DNA of 64,000 bases from Microbacterium sp. Leaf320. GTDB taxonomy: Bacteria; Actinomycetota; Actinomycetes; Actinomycetales; Microbacteriaceae. Below are positions 39,594 through 48,494 of the stretch, one piece after another. Each line of letters begins with the position of its first letter. Positions within the stretch are counted from its first letter, which is position 1. The notes under the pieces were generated by a model. It was given only the letters and a program-made list of their open reading frames with translations. It had not been told where the DNA came from and did no database searches. The stretch lies in contig NZ_LMOD01000001.1 of the NCBI RefSeq assembly GCF_001423485.1, positions 936,617 to 1,000,616 on the forward strand. The letters are read 5' to 3'. The position numbers were made by a program, and so were the translations under genes.

Positions 39594-40745
39594 TCAGATC
39601 GCCTGGAGCGCGCGCACTCGCGGCGTGCGACCTGCGGTGATGCCGCTGCCACCGGCGCGGGACGACGACATGTTCCATTCCTGCGCCTCGCGATCGGCCC
39701 TCCCCGACTCGCCGACGTCCGCTATGCGAACACTGCGTAGACCGAGCATCGACGGGTCCCCGTTGCTGCGGAGGATGGCGTCCCCTCCGAGGACCCTGGT
39801 CGTCGCCACCTCGGCCATCACGAGGCCCGGAGCAAGGAGACCGACACAGCGCCCCTCGAACCACGCGACCTCGCCGATCGCCAGGATGTGCGGCTCGGAG
39901 GTGCGGCAGCGCTCATCGATCACGATGCCGCCTGCCGGCGCGACCTCGATCGATGCGTTGCGCGCGAGCTCGTCCCGCGGCCGCACTCCCACTGCGAACA
40001 GGACGACGTCGACCGGTTCGATCGACCCGTCATCGAGTTCTAGCGCACTCACGCCGGCGGACGACTCCGTGATGATGCGGGTGGGGCGTACGCCGGAACG
40101 CACCTCGATGCCCCTCGCCTCCATCAGCGCAGTGACCTCCCTCTCGTCGGACGGACTTAGCTGCCGGGAGGTGTGGTGTTCGGAGTGCGGGAAGACGCTC
40201 GGCTGGATGCCCATCGCGACCAGCGCATCAGCAGCGTCGAGCCCGAGCAGACCGCCTCCGATGATCGCGCCGCGAAGAGGCCGGCCGGCCACCCGCCCAC
40301 GCGCGGCGGCATAGCGATCGAGTCGCTCCAGGTCGTCGAGTGTCCGATACACGAAGCACCCGACGAGATCCGTGCCGTCGATGTCCTCCGGCGTGGCCGC
40401 GTAGGAACCCGTCGCGAGCACCAGGGTGTCGTAGCGAATCACGCGACGGGATCGCGTCGTCACCGTGCGTCCCGCGGTGTCGATGCGGAGGACGCGGTCG
40501 TCGGCGAGAAACCGCACACGGAAGTCATCGAAGACCGAACGGTCGAGCTCCAGCCCCTGCGGCGTCCCACCGCGGAGGAAGCCGGTCAGCCCCACACGGT
40601 CGTACGGGTGGAGTCCCTCGTCGCCGATGACCGTGACGTGCATCGGCTTCTCAGCCCGACTGATGAGGCTCTCGACGAATCGGTGCGCCACCATGCCTGC
40701 TCCGACGACCACGATCTCCTCCGTGGTGAGGATGGCCTCGTTCAT
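39594..40745 (-). CDS. NirB-like FAD/NAD(P)H-binding protein (truncated nitrite reductase large subunit)
   Basis: 383 residues. Two dinucleotide-binding sites (VVVGAGMVAHRFVESL and GAIIGGGLLGLDAADAL) and the NirB-type segments HPYDRVGLTGFL, VDVVLFAVGVRPRDELAR, CRTSEPHILAIGEVAWFEG and GLLAPGLVMAEVATTRVLGG. The frame then departs from the family after RIADVGESG and stops about 35 residues later. All later NirB domains ([2Fe-2S] BFD, ferredoxin-like, sirohaem/4Fe-4S) are missing, and no nirD is nearby. It could be a decayed nitrite reductase or a reused oxidoreductase. Stop lies upstream of the HemD-like GTG; a GlnR-like box precedes it. Confidence 0.75.
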   Translation of the reverse strand: MNEAILTTEEIVVVGAGMVAHRFVESLISRAEKPMHVTVIGDEGLHPYDRVGLTGFLRGGTPQGLELDRSVFDDFRVRFLADDRVLRIDTAGRTVTTRSRRVIRYDTLVLATGSYAATPEDIDGTDLVGCFVYRTLDDLERLDRYAAARGRVAGRPLRGAIIGGGLLGLDAADALVAMGIQPSVFPHSEHHTSRQLSPSDEREVTALMEARGIEVRSGVRPTRIITESSAGVSALELDDGSIEPVDVVLFAVGVRPRDELARNASIEVAPAGGIVIDERCRTSEPHILAIGEVAWFEGRCVGLLAPGLVMAEVATTRVLGGDAILRSNGDPSMLGLRSVRIADVGESGRADREAQEWNMSSSRAGGSGITAGRTPRVRALQAI

Positions 40746-40795
40746 GCTGCTCCATTCGGCGGGGGACGTCGTGGAGGCGACGATAGGAGCACGGT

Positions 40796-40834
40796 GTTTC
40801 CCGCATGTGACGCGCAGTGTTTCCTGCGTCGAAC
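40796..40834 (-). promoter_or_regulatory. Candidate GlnR operator
   Basis: On the minus strand: GTTCG-N6-GAAAC-N7-GTCAC-N6-GAAAC, ending about 50 bases before the NirB-like start codon. The second half is an exact GTnAC-N6-GAAAC GlnR half-box; the first is weaker. GlnR controls nirB/nas genes in Streptomyces and mycobacteria, which fits the adjacent remnant. The 215-nt intergenic stretch otherwise contains only a TAGGCT -10-like box and AAGGAG site for the rightward DUF349 gene. Confidence 0.55.
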
Positions 40835-40960
40835 GTTCTGCTCACAGATCGATAACGACCATTGGGAGAAGCGACCACCACATCGCAGGCTCCCTGGCGT
40901 ACTAGGCTGAAGGTCGTCCTTTCCGCCTCCCGCGGGCCCTACCGCGCAAGGAGAATCACC

Positions 40961-42325
40961 GTGTCTGCCACAGAGCCGTCGAAGCCGACTCCCCCCGTTC
41001 CCACCCGACCCGCCGCCCCGCTGCCGCGGAAGCTGCCCAAGCCCGCCGTTGCCGCTCCGGCTGCCACCGCCGCGCCTGTCAGCGCGTCGTCTGCCGCAGA
41101 TGCCGCCAAGTGGGGTCGCGTGTCAGAAGACGGCACGGTCGAGGTCCGCGAGGGCGAAGACTGGCGCGTCGTCGGGCAGTACCCCGACGGCACTCCCGAC
41201 GAGGCACTCGCCTACTTCGTGCGCAAGTACGACGACATCGCCTTCAAGGTCCATGCCCTCGAGCAGCGCCACCAGTCCGGTGGCGCGTCCGCCGGCGATC
41301 TCGTGAAGCAGGCCGGTCATCTGCTCGACGAGGCGACGGACGCCGCGGCTGTCGGTGATCTCGCCGGACTCCGCGAGCGGCTGAACACGCTGACCGCGTC
41401 GCTGTCGGAGGCGACGGCACAGGAGGCGCAGGCCGCGAAGGCCCTCGTCGATCAGGCCGTCACCGAGCGCACCGCCCTCGTGGAGCGCGCTGAGGCGATC
41501 GCCGCACGCGATCTCTCGAAGGTGCAGTGGAAGCAGGTCACTGCCGAGCTCGGCGAGCTCTTCGATGCGTGGCAGGCGCATCAGCAGAACGGACCTCGCC
41601 TCTCCAAGAGCGTGTCGCAGCAGCTCTGGAAGCGATTCCGAGACGCCCGTGGCACCGTCGACAAGGCGCGCCGCGCCTTCTACTCCGAGCTGGACGACAC
41701 GCACAAGAGCGCCCGCGATGCGAAGACCCGTCTGGTCGAACGCGCCGAGGCCCTCGCCCCGCGCGGCGTCGACGGCATCCCGTCGTACCGGAACCTCCTC
41801 GACGAGTGGAAGGCCGCAGGCCGCGCTGGCCGCAAGGCGGACGACGCTCTCTGGGCGCGGTTCAAGGCTGCCGGTGACGCGCTGTACGCGGCACGCGCCG
41901 AGCAGTCCGCCGCGGAGGAAGCCGAATCCGGTCCGAAGATCGAGGCACGCCAGGCACTGCTCGAAGAGGCCAAAGCGGTTGCCGACGAGCCGAACATCAA
42001 GCGCGCCCGCGCGCTGCTCACCGGTATCCAGCGCCAGTGGGACGAGCTCGGCCGCATCTTCCCCCGTGAGAAGGAGCGTGCACTCGACGATCGCCTGCGG
42101 ACGATCGAACAGGCGCTCAAGGCTCGCGAAGAGGTCGACTGGAAGAAGAACAACCCCGAGACCAAGGCGCGCGCCAACGACATGAGCTCGCAGCTGCTCG
42201 AGGCCATCGAGAAGCTCGAGGCCGAGCTCGCCGCGGCAGAGAAGTCGGGCGACAAGAAGGCGGCCAAGGTCGCAGCGGATGCTCTCGAGGCACGCCGCAC
42301 CTGGCTCAGCGCCCTCGGAGGCTGA
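40961..42325 (+). CDS. DUF349 domain coiled-coil protein
   Basis: 454 residues from GTG 40961, with AAGGAG ten bases upstream. N-terminal Pro/Ala-rich segment (1-45), then a globular start (WGRVSEDGTVEVREGEDWRV) and repeated helical DUF349 units (about 190-400; W-[ED]-x and LWKRFRDA / LWARFKAAGD motifs recur), ending in a Glu/Ala/Lys coiled coil. DUF349 proteins are common in actinobacteria next to rel; function is unknown. A longer frame from 40862 lacks a ribosome-binding site and similarity. Confidence 0.85.
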   Translation: MSATEPSKPTPPVPTRPAAPLPRKLPKPAVAAPAATAAPVSASSAADAAKWGRVSEDGTVEVREGEDWRVVGQYPDGTPDEALAYFVRKYDDIAFKVHALEQRHQSGGASAGDLVKQAGHLLDEATDAAAVGDLAGLRERLNTLTASLSEATAQEAQAAKALVDQAVTERTALVERAEAIAARDLSKVQWKQVTAELGELFDAWQAHQQNGPRLSKSVSQQLWKRFRDARGTVDKARRAFYSELDDTHKSARDAKTRLVERAEALAPRGVDGIPSYRNLLDEWKAAGRAGRKADDALWARFKAAGDALYAARAEQSAAEEAESGPKIEARQALLEEAKAVADEPNIKRARALLTGIQRQWDELGRIFPREKERALDDRLRTIEQALKAREEVDWKKNNPETKARANDMSSQLLEAIEKLEAELAAAEKSGDKKAAKVAADALEARRTWLSALGG

Positions 42326-42353
42326 CCCTCTCCACAGATCCACGGATCGACCC

Positions 42354-42402
42354 GGAACGCGGGATGCAACGCGCCAGACTGGCGGGATGCATCCCGCGTT
42401 CC
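42354..42402. repeat. Long perfect inverted repeat over the AbiEi-like start codon
   Basis: Arms 42354-42368 and 42388-42402 are exact 15-base reverse complements (left arm GGAACGCGGGATGCA). Between them CGCCAG/CTGGCG (42372-42377, 42379-42384) forms an inner stem. The ATG of the next gene (42387-42389) and its weak GGCGGG site lie inside the structure; the DUF349 stop is 28 bases upstream. It could be a terminator, a translation-blocking hairpin or a protein-binding operator. Confidence 0.85.
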
Positions 42403-42938
42403 TGTATCTGCCGGGTGGCCGGCTGACCGCCCCCGAACTCAGCGCTGCACGGCTCGACGGTCATCTCATCGAACTCGGCGAGGGGTACATCCCGGCCGAT
42501 CTGGTCGAGAGCGCGAGCGCGCGAGCAGCTGCCGTCGCGACTCTCATCCCCGCGGATACCGCGGCATCGGGACCGACGGCCGCGTGGATCCACGGTGCCG
42601 GTGACACTCCCCCGGCGCGTCACCACGTCAGACGGGCGGTGCAGAGGCGGATCCGCCCCGCCGTTCCCGCGCGTGTCACCCTGCACGACACCGCGCTGCC
42701 CGCATCCGATCTCGTCTGGATCGGCGGAGTGCCGGTCATGACGCCCGCGCGCACGATGACCGACCTCGCACTCGGCCTCTACCGCGACGAGTCGCTGCGA
42801 CGTTGGATGGTGCTGCTGTCCCTCGTCGACCCGCAGCTGGTGTCCGAAGCCATCACACATCTGGACGCGCTGTCGCGGGTACCGGGAAAGCGCGCCGGCC
42901 GCGGAGCGCTCGAGAGGCTGCTCGTCAGGACGACGTGA
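42387..42938 (+). CDS. AbiEi-like (type IV antitoxin family) hypothetical protein
   Basis: 183 residues from ATG 42387 (MHPAFLYLPGGRLTAPELSAARLDG). The N-terminal segment and the TPARTMTDLAL motif near the C-terminal third are typical of actinobacterial proteins labelled type IV TA system AbiEi antitoxin family/DUF2812-like; no AbiEii nucleotidyltransferase toxin gene is nearby. Function is uncertain. The gene converges with rel and the two stops overlap by 14 nt. Confidence 0.65.
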   Translation: MHPAFLYLPGGRLTAPELSAARLDGHLIELGEGYIPADLVESASARAAAVATLIPADTAASGPTAAWIHGAGDTPPARHHVRRAVQRRIRPAVPARVTLHDTALPASDLVWIGGVPVMTPARTMTDLALGLYRDESLRRWMVLLSLVDPQLVSEAITHLDALSRVPGKRAGRGALERLLVRTT

Positions 42939-45174
42939 CGCGGTAGACGTCGTAGACCGCGTCGATGCGTCGCACGGCGTTCAGTACCCGATCGAGGTGC
43001 ACGGCGTCACCCATCTCGAACACGAAACGGCTGATCGCGAGGCGCTCGTCGGTCGTGCTGACCGTCGCCGAGAGGATGTTGACGTGGTGCTCGCTGAGCA
43101 CGCGGGTGACGTCTGAGAGCAGACCCGACCTGTCCAGCGCTTCGACCTGGATCTGCACGCGGAAGACGCTCTTCGTCGTCGGCGCCCAGGACACCTCGAC
43201 GAAGCGATCTTCCTCGCCGGCGAGGGCCTTCACGTTCGGGCAGTCCGTGCGGTGCACCGAGACGCCGCTTCCGCGCGTCACGAACCCCACGATCTCGTCA
43301 CCGGGAACGGGCGTGCAGCACTTGGCGACCTTGACGAGGATGTCGGAAGCGCCTCGCACCAGCACGCCCGAGTCACCGGCACGCGGCTCTCGCGACGGCA
43401 TGCTGCCCGGGAGATCGATCGGACCGGTGGCCGGGTCGGTCGCGGCGACGAGTGCTGTGACCTTCTCGAGCACCGACTGCGTCGAGACATGGCCTTCTCC
43501 GACCGCGGCGTACAGCGCGGAGACGTCTTCATAGCGGAGCTGGTGAGCGACCTCGGCGAACGAGTCCTGGCTCATCAGACGTTGCAAGGGCATGTTCTGT
43601 CGGCGCATCGCGCGCGCGATGGCTTCCTTGCCCTGCTCGATCGCCTCTTCGCGGCGCTCCTTCGTGAACCACCCGCGGATCTTGTTCCTGGCGCGGGTGC
43701 TCTTGACGAAGCCGAGCCAGTCCTGACTCGGACCGGCGTCAGGGTTCTTCGACGTGAAGACCTCGACCACATCACCGCTCTTGAGCTCGGACTCCAGCGG
43801 CACGAGGCGGCCGTTGACCTTGGAACCCATCGTGCGGTGGCCGATCTCGGTGTGCACGGCGTAGGCGAAGTCGACCGGTGTCGCTCCGGCGGGGAGCCCG
43901 ACCACGCGCCCCTTGGGTGTGAAGACGTAGACCTCCTTCGCCCCGATCTCGAAGCGGAGGGAGTCGAGGAACTCACCGGGATCGGCGGTCTCGGCCTGCC
44001 AGTCCGAGATGTGCGCGAGCCAGGCCATGTCGCTGTCCGACGCGCGAACCTCGGCCTTGCCGCCGTTCATGCGCTCTTTGTACATCCAGTGGGCCGCGAC
44101 GCCGTACTCGGCCTGCTGATGCATCTCGTGCGTGCGGATCTGGATCTCGACCGTGCGCCCCGACGGACCGATCACGGTCGTGTGCAGGGACTGGTAGAGG
44201 TTGAACTTCGGGGTCGCGATGTAATCCTTGAAGCGACCGGGGAGCGGCGTCCAGCGGGCGTGGATCGCACCGAGAACGGCGTAGCAGTCACGCACGGACG
44301 CGACGAGCACGCGGATGCCGATCAGGTCGTAGATGTCGTCGAACTCGCGGCCTCGGACCACCATCTTCTGATAGACCGAGTATAGCTGCTTCGGGCGCCC
44401 GACGACCTTGCCGCGGATGCGCAGATCCCTCAGATCCTCGTCGATCTCCTCGACGACCTGAGCGAGGTACTTCTCGCGCTGCGGAGTTCGCTGAGCGATC
44501 AGATTGTGGATCTCGTTGTAGATCTTCGGATGCAGCACGGCGAAGGACAGATCTTCGAGCTCCGACTTGATCGCCTGGATGCCGAGGCGATTGGCCAGCG
44601 GCGCGTAGATCTCGAGCGTCTCCTTGGCCTTCTTGGCGGCCTTCTCAGGCGGCACGAAGCCCCAGGTCCGCGCGTTGTGCAGTCGGTCGGCGAGCTTGAT
44701 GAGCAGTACGCGGATGTCCTTCGACATCGCGACGATCATCTTGCGAACGGTCTCGGCCTGCGCGCTCTCGCCGTACTTGACCTTGTCGAGCTTGGTCACG
44801 CCGTCGACGAGCATGGCGACCTCGTCGCCGAACTCGGCGGTGAGGTCGGTGAGCGCGTAGCCCGTGTCTTCCACGGTGTCGTGCAGGAGTGCCGCCGCGA
44901 TCGCTCGAGGACCGAGGCCCATCTCTGCGAGGATCTGGGCGACGGCGAGCGGATGAGTGATGTACGGTTCACCGCTCTGACGCTGCTGACCCGTGTGCTT
45001 GTCCTTCGCCACGGTGTAGGCGCGCTCGATGACCGCGAGATCACCCCGTGGATGGTTCGCACGCACGGTGCGGATCAGGTTGTCGAGGTCGTTGACCCTG
45101 GGCGCGCGGGAGAAGATGCGGGGAACCAGTCGTCTCAGGCTGGATCCCTGCGACGCCGTCTGCGGTTCCGCCAT
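42925..45174 (-). CDS. rel: Bifunctional (p)ppGpp synthetase/hydrolase Rel
   Basis: 749 residues. N-terminal HD hydrolase domain with H74 (ITHPLAVA) and HD at 98-99 (LLHDTVEDTGY); synthetase domain near 283 (FDDIYDLIGIRVLV) and EIQIRTHEMHQQAEYG; TGS domain near 420-480 (VFTPKGRVVGLPAGATPVDFAY); zinc-finger/RIS region with CCTPVPGDEIVGF; C-terminal ACT domain (about 675-749). Both hydrolase and synthetase residues look intact, so this is likely the sole long RSH of the organism. Its upstream neighbour is secF, the conserved secD-secF-rel order (apt missing). Confidence 0.97.
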   Translation of the reverse strand: MAEPQTASQGSSLRRLVPRIFSRAPRVNDLDNLIRTVRANHPRGDLAVIERAYTVAKDKHTGQQRQSGEPYITHPLAVAQILAEMGLGPRAIAAALLHDTVEDTGYALTDLTAEFGDEVAMLVDGVTKLDKVKYGESAQAETVRKMIVAMSKDIRVLLIKLADRLHNARTWGFVPPEKAAKKAKETLEIYAPLANRLGIQAIKSELEDLSFAVLHPKIYNEIHNLIAQRTPQREKYLAQVVEEIDEDLRDLRIRGKVVGRPKQLYSVYQKMVVRGREFDDIYDLIGIRVLVASVRDCYAVLGAIHARWTPLPGRFKDYIATPKFNLYQSLHTTVIGPSGRTVEIQIRTHEMHQQAEYGVAAHWMYKERMNGGKAEVRASDSDMAWLAHISDWQAETADPGEFLDSLRFEIGAKEVYVFTPKGRVVGLPAGATPVDFAYAVHTEIGHRTMGSKVNGRLVPLESELKSGDVVEVFTSKNPDAGPSQDWLGFVKSTRARNKIRGWFTKERREEAIEQGKEAIARAMRRQNMPLQRLMSQDSFAEVAHQLRYEDVSALYAAVGEGHVSTQSVLEKVTALVAATDPATGPIDLPGSMPSREPRAGDSGVLVRGASDILVKVAKCCTPVPGDEIVGFVTRGSGVSVHRTDCPNVKALAGEEDRFVEVSWAPTTKSVFRVQIQVEALDRSGLLSDVTRVLSEHHVNILSATVSTTDERLAISRFVFEMGDAVHLDRVLNAVRRIDAVYDVYRVTSS

Positions 45175-45209
45175 CCGCTCACCTCCGAATCACAACAGCT
45201 TACGCGTGC

Positions 45210-45232
45210 TCTGCGGGGTGCGGCCCCGCAGA
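45210..45232 (-). terminator. GC-rich hairpin after secF
   Basis: CTGCGGGG/CCCCGCAG stem (8 bp plus one extra A-T pair) with a 5-nt loop, 10 bases after the secF stop. No U-run follows, so it may be an actinobacterial U-less terminator or an RNA stabiliser between secF and rel. Confidence 0.5.
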
Positions 45233-45242
45233 ACGGGAACGA

Positions 45243-46232
45243 TCAGGCCTCTACTGCGGCCTTCTCGCGGGACTCGCGCACCTTCTCGTCACGGGCCTTG
45301 ATCTGCGGCTCGTTCTCACGGAAGAGCGAGTAGAGCGGGGCGGCGACGAAGAGGGTCGAATACGTGGCCACCAGGATCCCGACGAAGATCGACAGCGAGA
45401 TGTCGGTCAGCGACTCGGCACCGAGCCAGAAGGCGCCGATGAAGAGCACAGCGCCGACCGGCAGCGCGGCCACCACCGATGTGTTGATCGATCGCACGAG
45501 GGTCTGGTTGACCGCGAGGTTCACCGATTCGCCGAATGTCCGAGAGGAGTTCTCGCCGTCTTCCGTGGTGTTCTCGCGGATCTTGTCGAACACGACGGTG
45601 GTGTCGTACAGCGAGTACGCGAGGATCGTCAGGAAGCCGATGACGGCAGCGGGCGAGATCTCGAAGCCGGCCAGCGCGTACACGCCCACCGTGATCACGA
45701 GCACGTCGAGCAGGCCGATGATCGCGGCAGCCGACATCTTCCAGGTGCGGAAGTAGATCGCGAGGATCAGGAAGGTCAACGCGAGGAAGATCGCGAGACC
45801 CCACAGCGACTGCTTCGTGACGTTCTCACCCCAGGCCGGGCCGATGAACGACGATGTGACGCTCTCGGGCTCGACGCCATAGGCCTCCGCCAACGCCTCG
45901 GAGACCTGCTGGGTCTCCTCCGCGCTCATCTGGTCGGTCTGCACGCGGATGTCGCTGCCGCTGATGACGACCACCTTGGTCGCAGCACCCGGTACGACGG
46001 ACTGCACGGCATCCGTCGCGGTCTGCTGCTCGGTGGAGTCCGGCGCCTGGACCGTGAACTGCGATCCTCCGGTGAATTCGATCGAGAACTGGATCGGCCG
46101 GATCAGCGGCACGAGAGCAGAGCCCACCACGAGGATGATCGCGATGATGAACCACAGTCGGCGCTTCGCGACGAACGGGAAGGACGTCTTGCCCGTGTAG
46201 AGGTTGTTTCCGAATTCGTTCATGGAAGCCAT
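45243..46232 (-). CDS. secF: Protein translocase subunit SecF
   Basis: 329 residues from ATG 46232 (GTG at 46235 is a possible alternative, GAGGGGG upstream). Six predicted membrane segments with the large periplasmic P1 loop after the first (FSIEFTGGSQFTV). SecD/F signature KIRENTTEDGENSSRTFGESVNLAVNQTLVRSI region in the cytosolic loop. Its ATG overlaps the secD stop (TGATG). Confidence 0.96.
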   Translation of the reverse strand: MASMNEFGNNLYTGKTSFPFVAKRRLWFIIAIILVVGSALVPLIRPIQFSIEFTGGSQFTVQAPDSTEQQTATDAVQSVVPGAATKVVVISGSDIRVQTDQMSAEETQQVSEALAEAYGVEPESVTSSFIGPAWGENVTKQSLWGLAIFLALTFLILAIYFRTWKMSAAAIIGLLDVLVITVGVYALAGFEISPAAVIGFLTILAYSLYDTTVVFDKIRENTTEDGENSSRTFGESVNLAVNQTLVRSINTSVVAALPVGAVLFIGAFWLGAESLTDISLSIFVGILVATYSTLFVAAPLYSLFRENEPQIKARDEKVRESREKAAVEA

Positions 46233-47962
46233 CACGCGTCCCCCTCACTTCCGGTGCTGGTGGATCTGTCACCGGCGAGTGCTTCGGCGCGCTTGCGCTC
46301 TGCGATGGTCTGGCGGCGATCTGCCTCGCCGCGTGAACGGGCGTTCTTCGCTCCCCGACCGGCCGTGGCCGTCGAGACCTGGCGGAACTGCGAGCGGCTG
46401 CGGTACACGGCCCCGAGCGACTCAGGATCGAGGCCCGAGAGCTTGTGGCCACCGCCGAAGAACTTCGTCCTCGCGAGCAGCTGCATGACCGGGTGCGTGA
46501 AGATCACGAAGATGAACACGTCGATGAGCGTCGTGAGCCCGAGGGTGAATGCGAAGCCCTTCACGGTGGCGTCCGCGAGGATGTACAGCACCACGGCCGC
46601 CAGGATGTTGATCGACTTCGAGATGTAGATCGTTCGTTTCGCTCGACCCCAGCCGTCTTCGACCGCCGAGGTGATCGACTTGCCGTCACGGAGCTCGTCT
46701 CGAATTCGCTCGAAGTACACGATGAAAGAGTCGGCCGTGAATCCGATCGACACGATCAGACCCGCGACACCCGCGAGCGAGAGGCGGAAGCCGAGTCGCC
46801 ACGCGAGGATGCAGATGATGACGTACGTGAGCACGGCCATCACCGCGATCGACGCGATGATCACAGACCCGAGTGCTCGATAGACGATCAGCGAGTAGAT
46901 CGCGACGAGTGCGAGACCGATGAGTCCGGCGATCAGTCCGATCTGCAGCTGCTGCGTTCCGAGGGTCGCCGAGATGGTGTCTGAGCTCTGCACGGTGAAG
47001 CTCAGCGGAAGCGCACCGAACTTGAGCTGGTCTGCCAGGGCGGTCGCAGAGTCCTGATCGAAGTCGCCGGAGATACTGGGGCGACCGTCGAGGATCTGCC
47101 CGTTCATCCGCGGTGCGCTGATCACGGAGCCATCGAGGACGAATGCGAACTGGTCGCGGGGCGTCAGGTTCTCGAGGCGGTTCTGATTGAGACGCGTGCT
47201 CACCTCGCCGAAAGCCTCCGTGCCGTCGGCGTTCATCGTCAGCTGCACGAGCCACGCGCCGGACTGCGGGTCGCGGCCTGCCGTGGCGTCGGTGATCGCG
47301 GTGCCGGTGAGCTCGGTCGGACCGAGGAGGTACTTCGCCTGCCCCGTCGGGTCGCAGGCGACGAGCGGCTCATCCTGCGGGGCGCGGGACGGGTCGTTCT
47401 CGGGGTTCGCGCAGTCGTAGGCCTGGAACTCGGCAGCGAGCTTGTCGGTGACCCACGACAGATCGCTCGCATCGGTCGGCTCAGCGGTCGGAGTGTCGTT
47501 GACCGAATCGTCCGGCGCCGGGAACGCGGTCTCGTTGCCGTCCTCGCCCACGAACGTGTTGGTGCCGGCGGTCGTCGCAAGCACCGGGCGGAACTGCAGC
47601 TGGGCGCTGGACTGGATCCGCTCACGGGTCTGCTGGTCTGCGACACCCGGGATCTGGACGACGATGTTTCGGCCACCCTCGGTGGTGATGTCGGCCTCGG
47701 CCACACCAGAGGCGTCGACGCGCTGCCGGATGATCGCCGCCGCCTGGTCGAGCTGCTCCGACGAGGGCGCTGCTCCGTCCTCGGTCTCGGCGCTGAGCAC
47801 GATCTGCGTTCCGCCCTGCAGGTCGAGCGCGAGCTCGGGTGCCCACGAGCTCTGCTTGAAGACGTAGACGCCCAGTGCGTTGATGCCGAAGAGGAGGCCC
47901 GTCACCAGGACGAGACCGAGAAGGACTCGCCAGGCGTGACGGACCGGGGAAGAAGTGGCCAC
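46232..47962 (-). CDS. secD: Protein translocase subunit SecD
   Basis: 576 residues: one N-terminal helix, a large extracytoplasmic domain starting LALDLQGGTQIVLSAETED, then about five C-terminal helices with the cytoplasmic loop FERIRDELRDG. With SecF it uses proton-motive force to pull secreted proteins across. A polar C-terminal tail (about 500-576) rich in Arg/Ala is of the actinobacterial type. Confidence 0.96.
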   Translation of the reverse strand: MATSSPVRHAWRVLLGLVLVTGLLFGINALGVYVFKQSSWAPELALDLQGGTQIVLSAETEDGAAPSSEQLDQAAAIIRQRVDASGVAEADITTEGGRNIVVQIPGVADQQTRERIQSSAQLQFRPVLATTAGTNTFVGEDGNETAFPAPDDSVNDTPTAEPTDASDLSWVTDKLAAEFQAYDCANPENDPSRAPQDEPLVACDPTGQAKYLLGPTELTGTAITDATAGRDPQSGAWLVQLTMNADGTEAFGEVSTRLNQNRLENLTPRDQFAFVLDGSVISAPRMNGQILDGRPSISGDFDQDSATALADQLKFGALPLSFTVQSSDTISATLGTQQLQIGLIAGLIGLALVAIYSLIVYRALGSVIIASIAVMAVLTYVIICILAWRLGFRLSLAGVAGLIVSIGFTADSFIVYFERIRDELRDGKSITSAVEDGWGRAKRTIYISKSINILAAVVLYILADATVKGFAFTLGLTTLIDVFIFVIFTHPVMQLLARTKFFGGGHKLSGLDPESLGAVYRSRSQFRQVSTATAGRGAKNARSRGEADRRQTIAERKRAEALAGDRSTSTGSEGDA

Positions 47963-48015
47963 GTGTGATCAGCTTTCTTAGATGCCGGAGTGCCGAGGTG
48001 GTGCAGCGGTGAAGA

Positions 48016-48420
48016 CTACTTGTCGTCGGCGTCGCGCTCGAGACGACGACGGGTCTCCTCGGTGGTCTCGATCGCCGGAGCGTCGTCGAGAGGTGCGTCG
48101 TCGACCACGACGACCGAGTCGTCGACCTCGTCGACGACGGCGTCCTTGGGCTCGACGATGCGGAGGATGGCCTGGCTGTGCACCTCGATGACCGTGCCGG
48201 GAGCGATCTCCACGAGCGCGGGCGAGTCGAGGTCATCATGGTCGTAGGCCACGATCGTGCCGTAGATGCCGCCCTGGAGCAGCACCTTCACACCGGGGAC
48301 CGTCTTGGTCGCCTTCTCTTCCTGCTCCGCCTTCATCTGCTTCTGGCGCTTGCGTCCGTTGACGAACATGAAGACGACGAGCACGGCGAGAAGGCCGAAG
48401 AGGAGGATTTCCATGGGCAT
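48016..48420 (-). CDS. yajC: Preprotein translocase subunit YajC
   Basis: 134 residues: single N-terminal membrane helix (about 3-22), basic RKRQKQMKAEQEEKATKTV, and the YajC core VPGVKVLLQGGIYGTIVAYDHDD, with an acidic C-terminal tail. Start may be the second ATG, two codons in. Immediately upstream of secD, the conserved yajC-secD-secF order. Confidence 0.93.
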   Translation of the reverse strand: MPMEILLFGLLAVLVVFMFVNGRKRQKQMKAEQEEKATKTVPGVKVLLQGGIYGTIVAYDHDDLDSPALVEIAPGTVIEVHSQAILRIVEPKDAVVDEVDDSVVVVDDAPLDDAPAIETTEETRRRLERDADDK

Positions 48421-48494
48421 GGTGGCAGGGGGCCTTTCTCAGGTGCGCGCACCAGAAGAGGGCGCGCAGTTCTATCGGGGGAAGTCTTCAGTGA

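Noticed and set aside
40746..40960. Small gene in the intergenic region before the DUF349 gene
   Set aside because: A frame from 40862 exists but has no ribosome-binding site and reads through to the DUF349 gene; the region is better explained as regulatory DNA.
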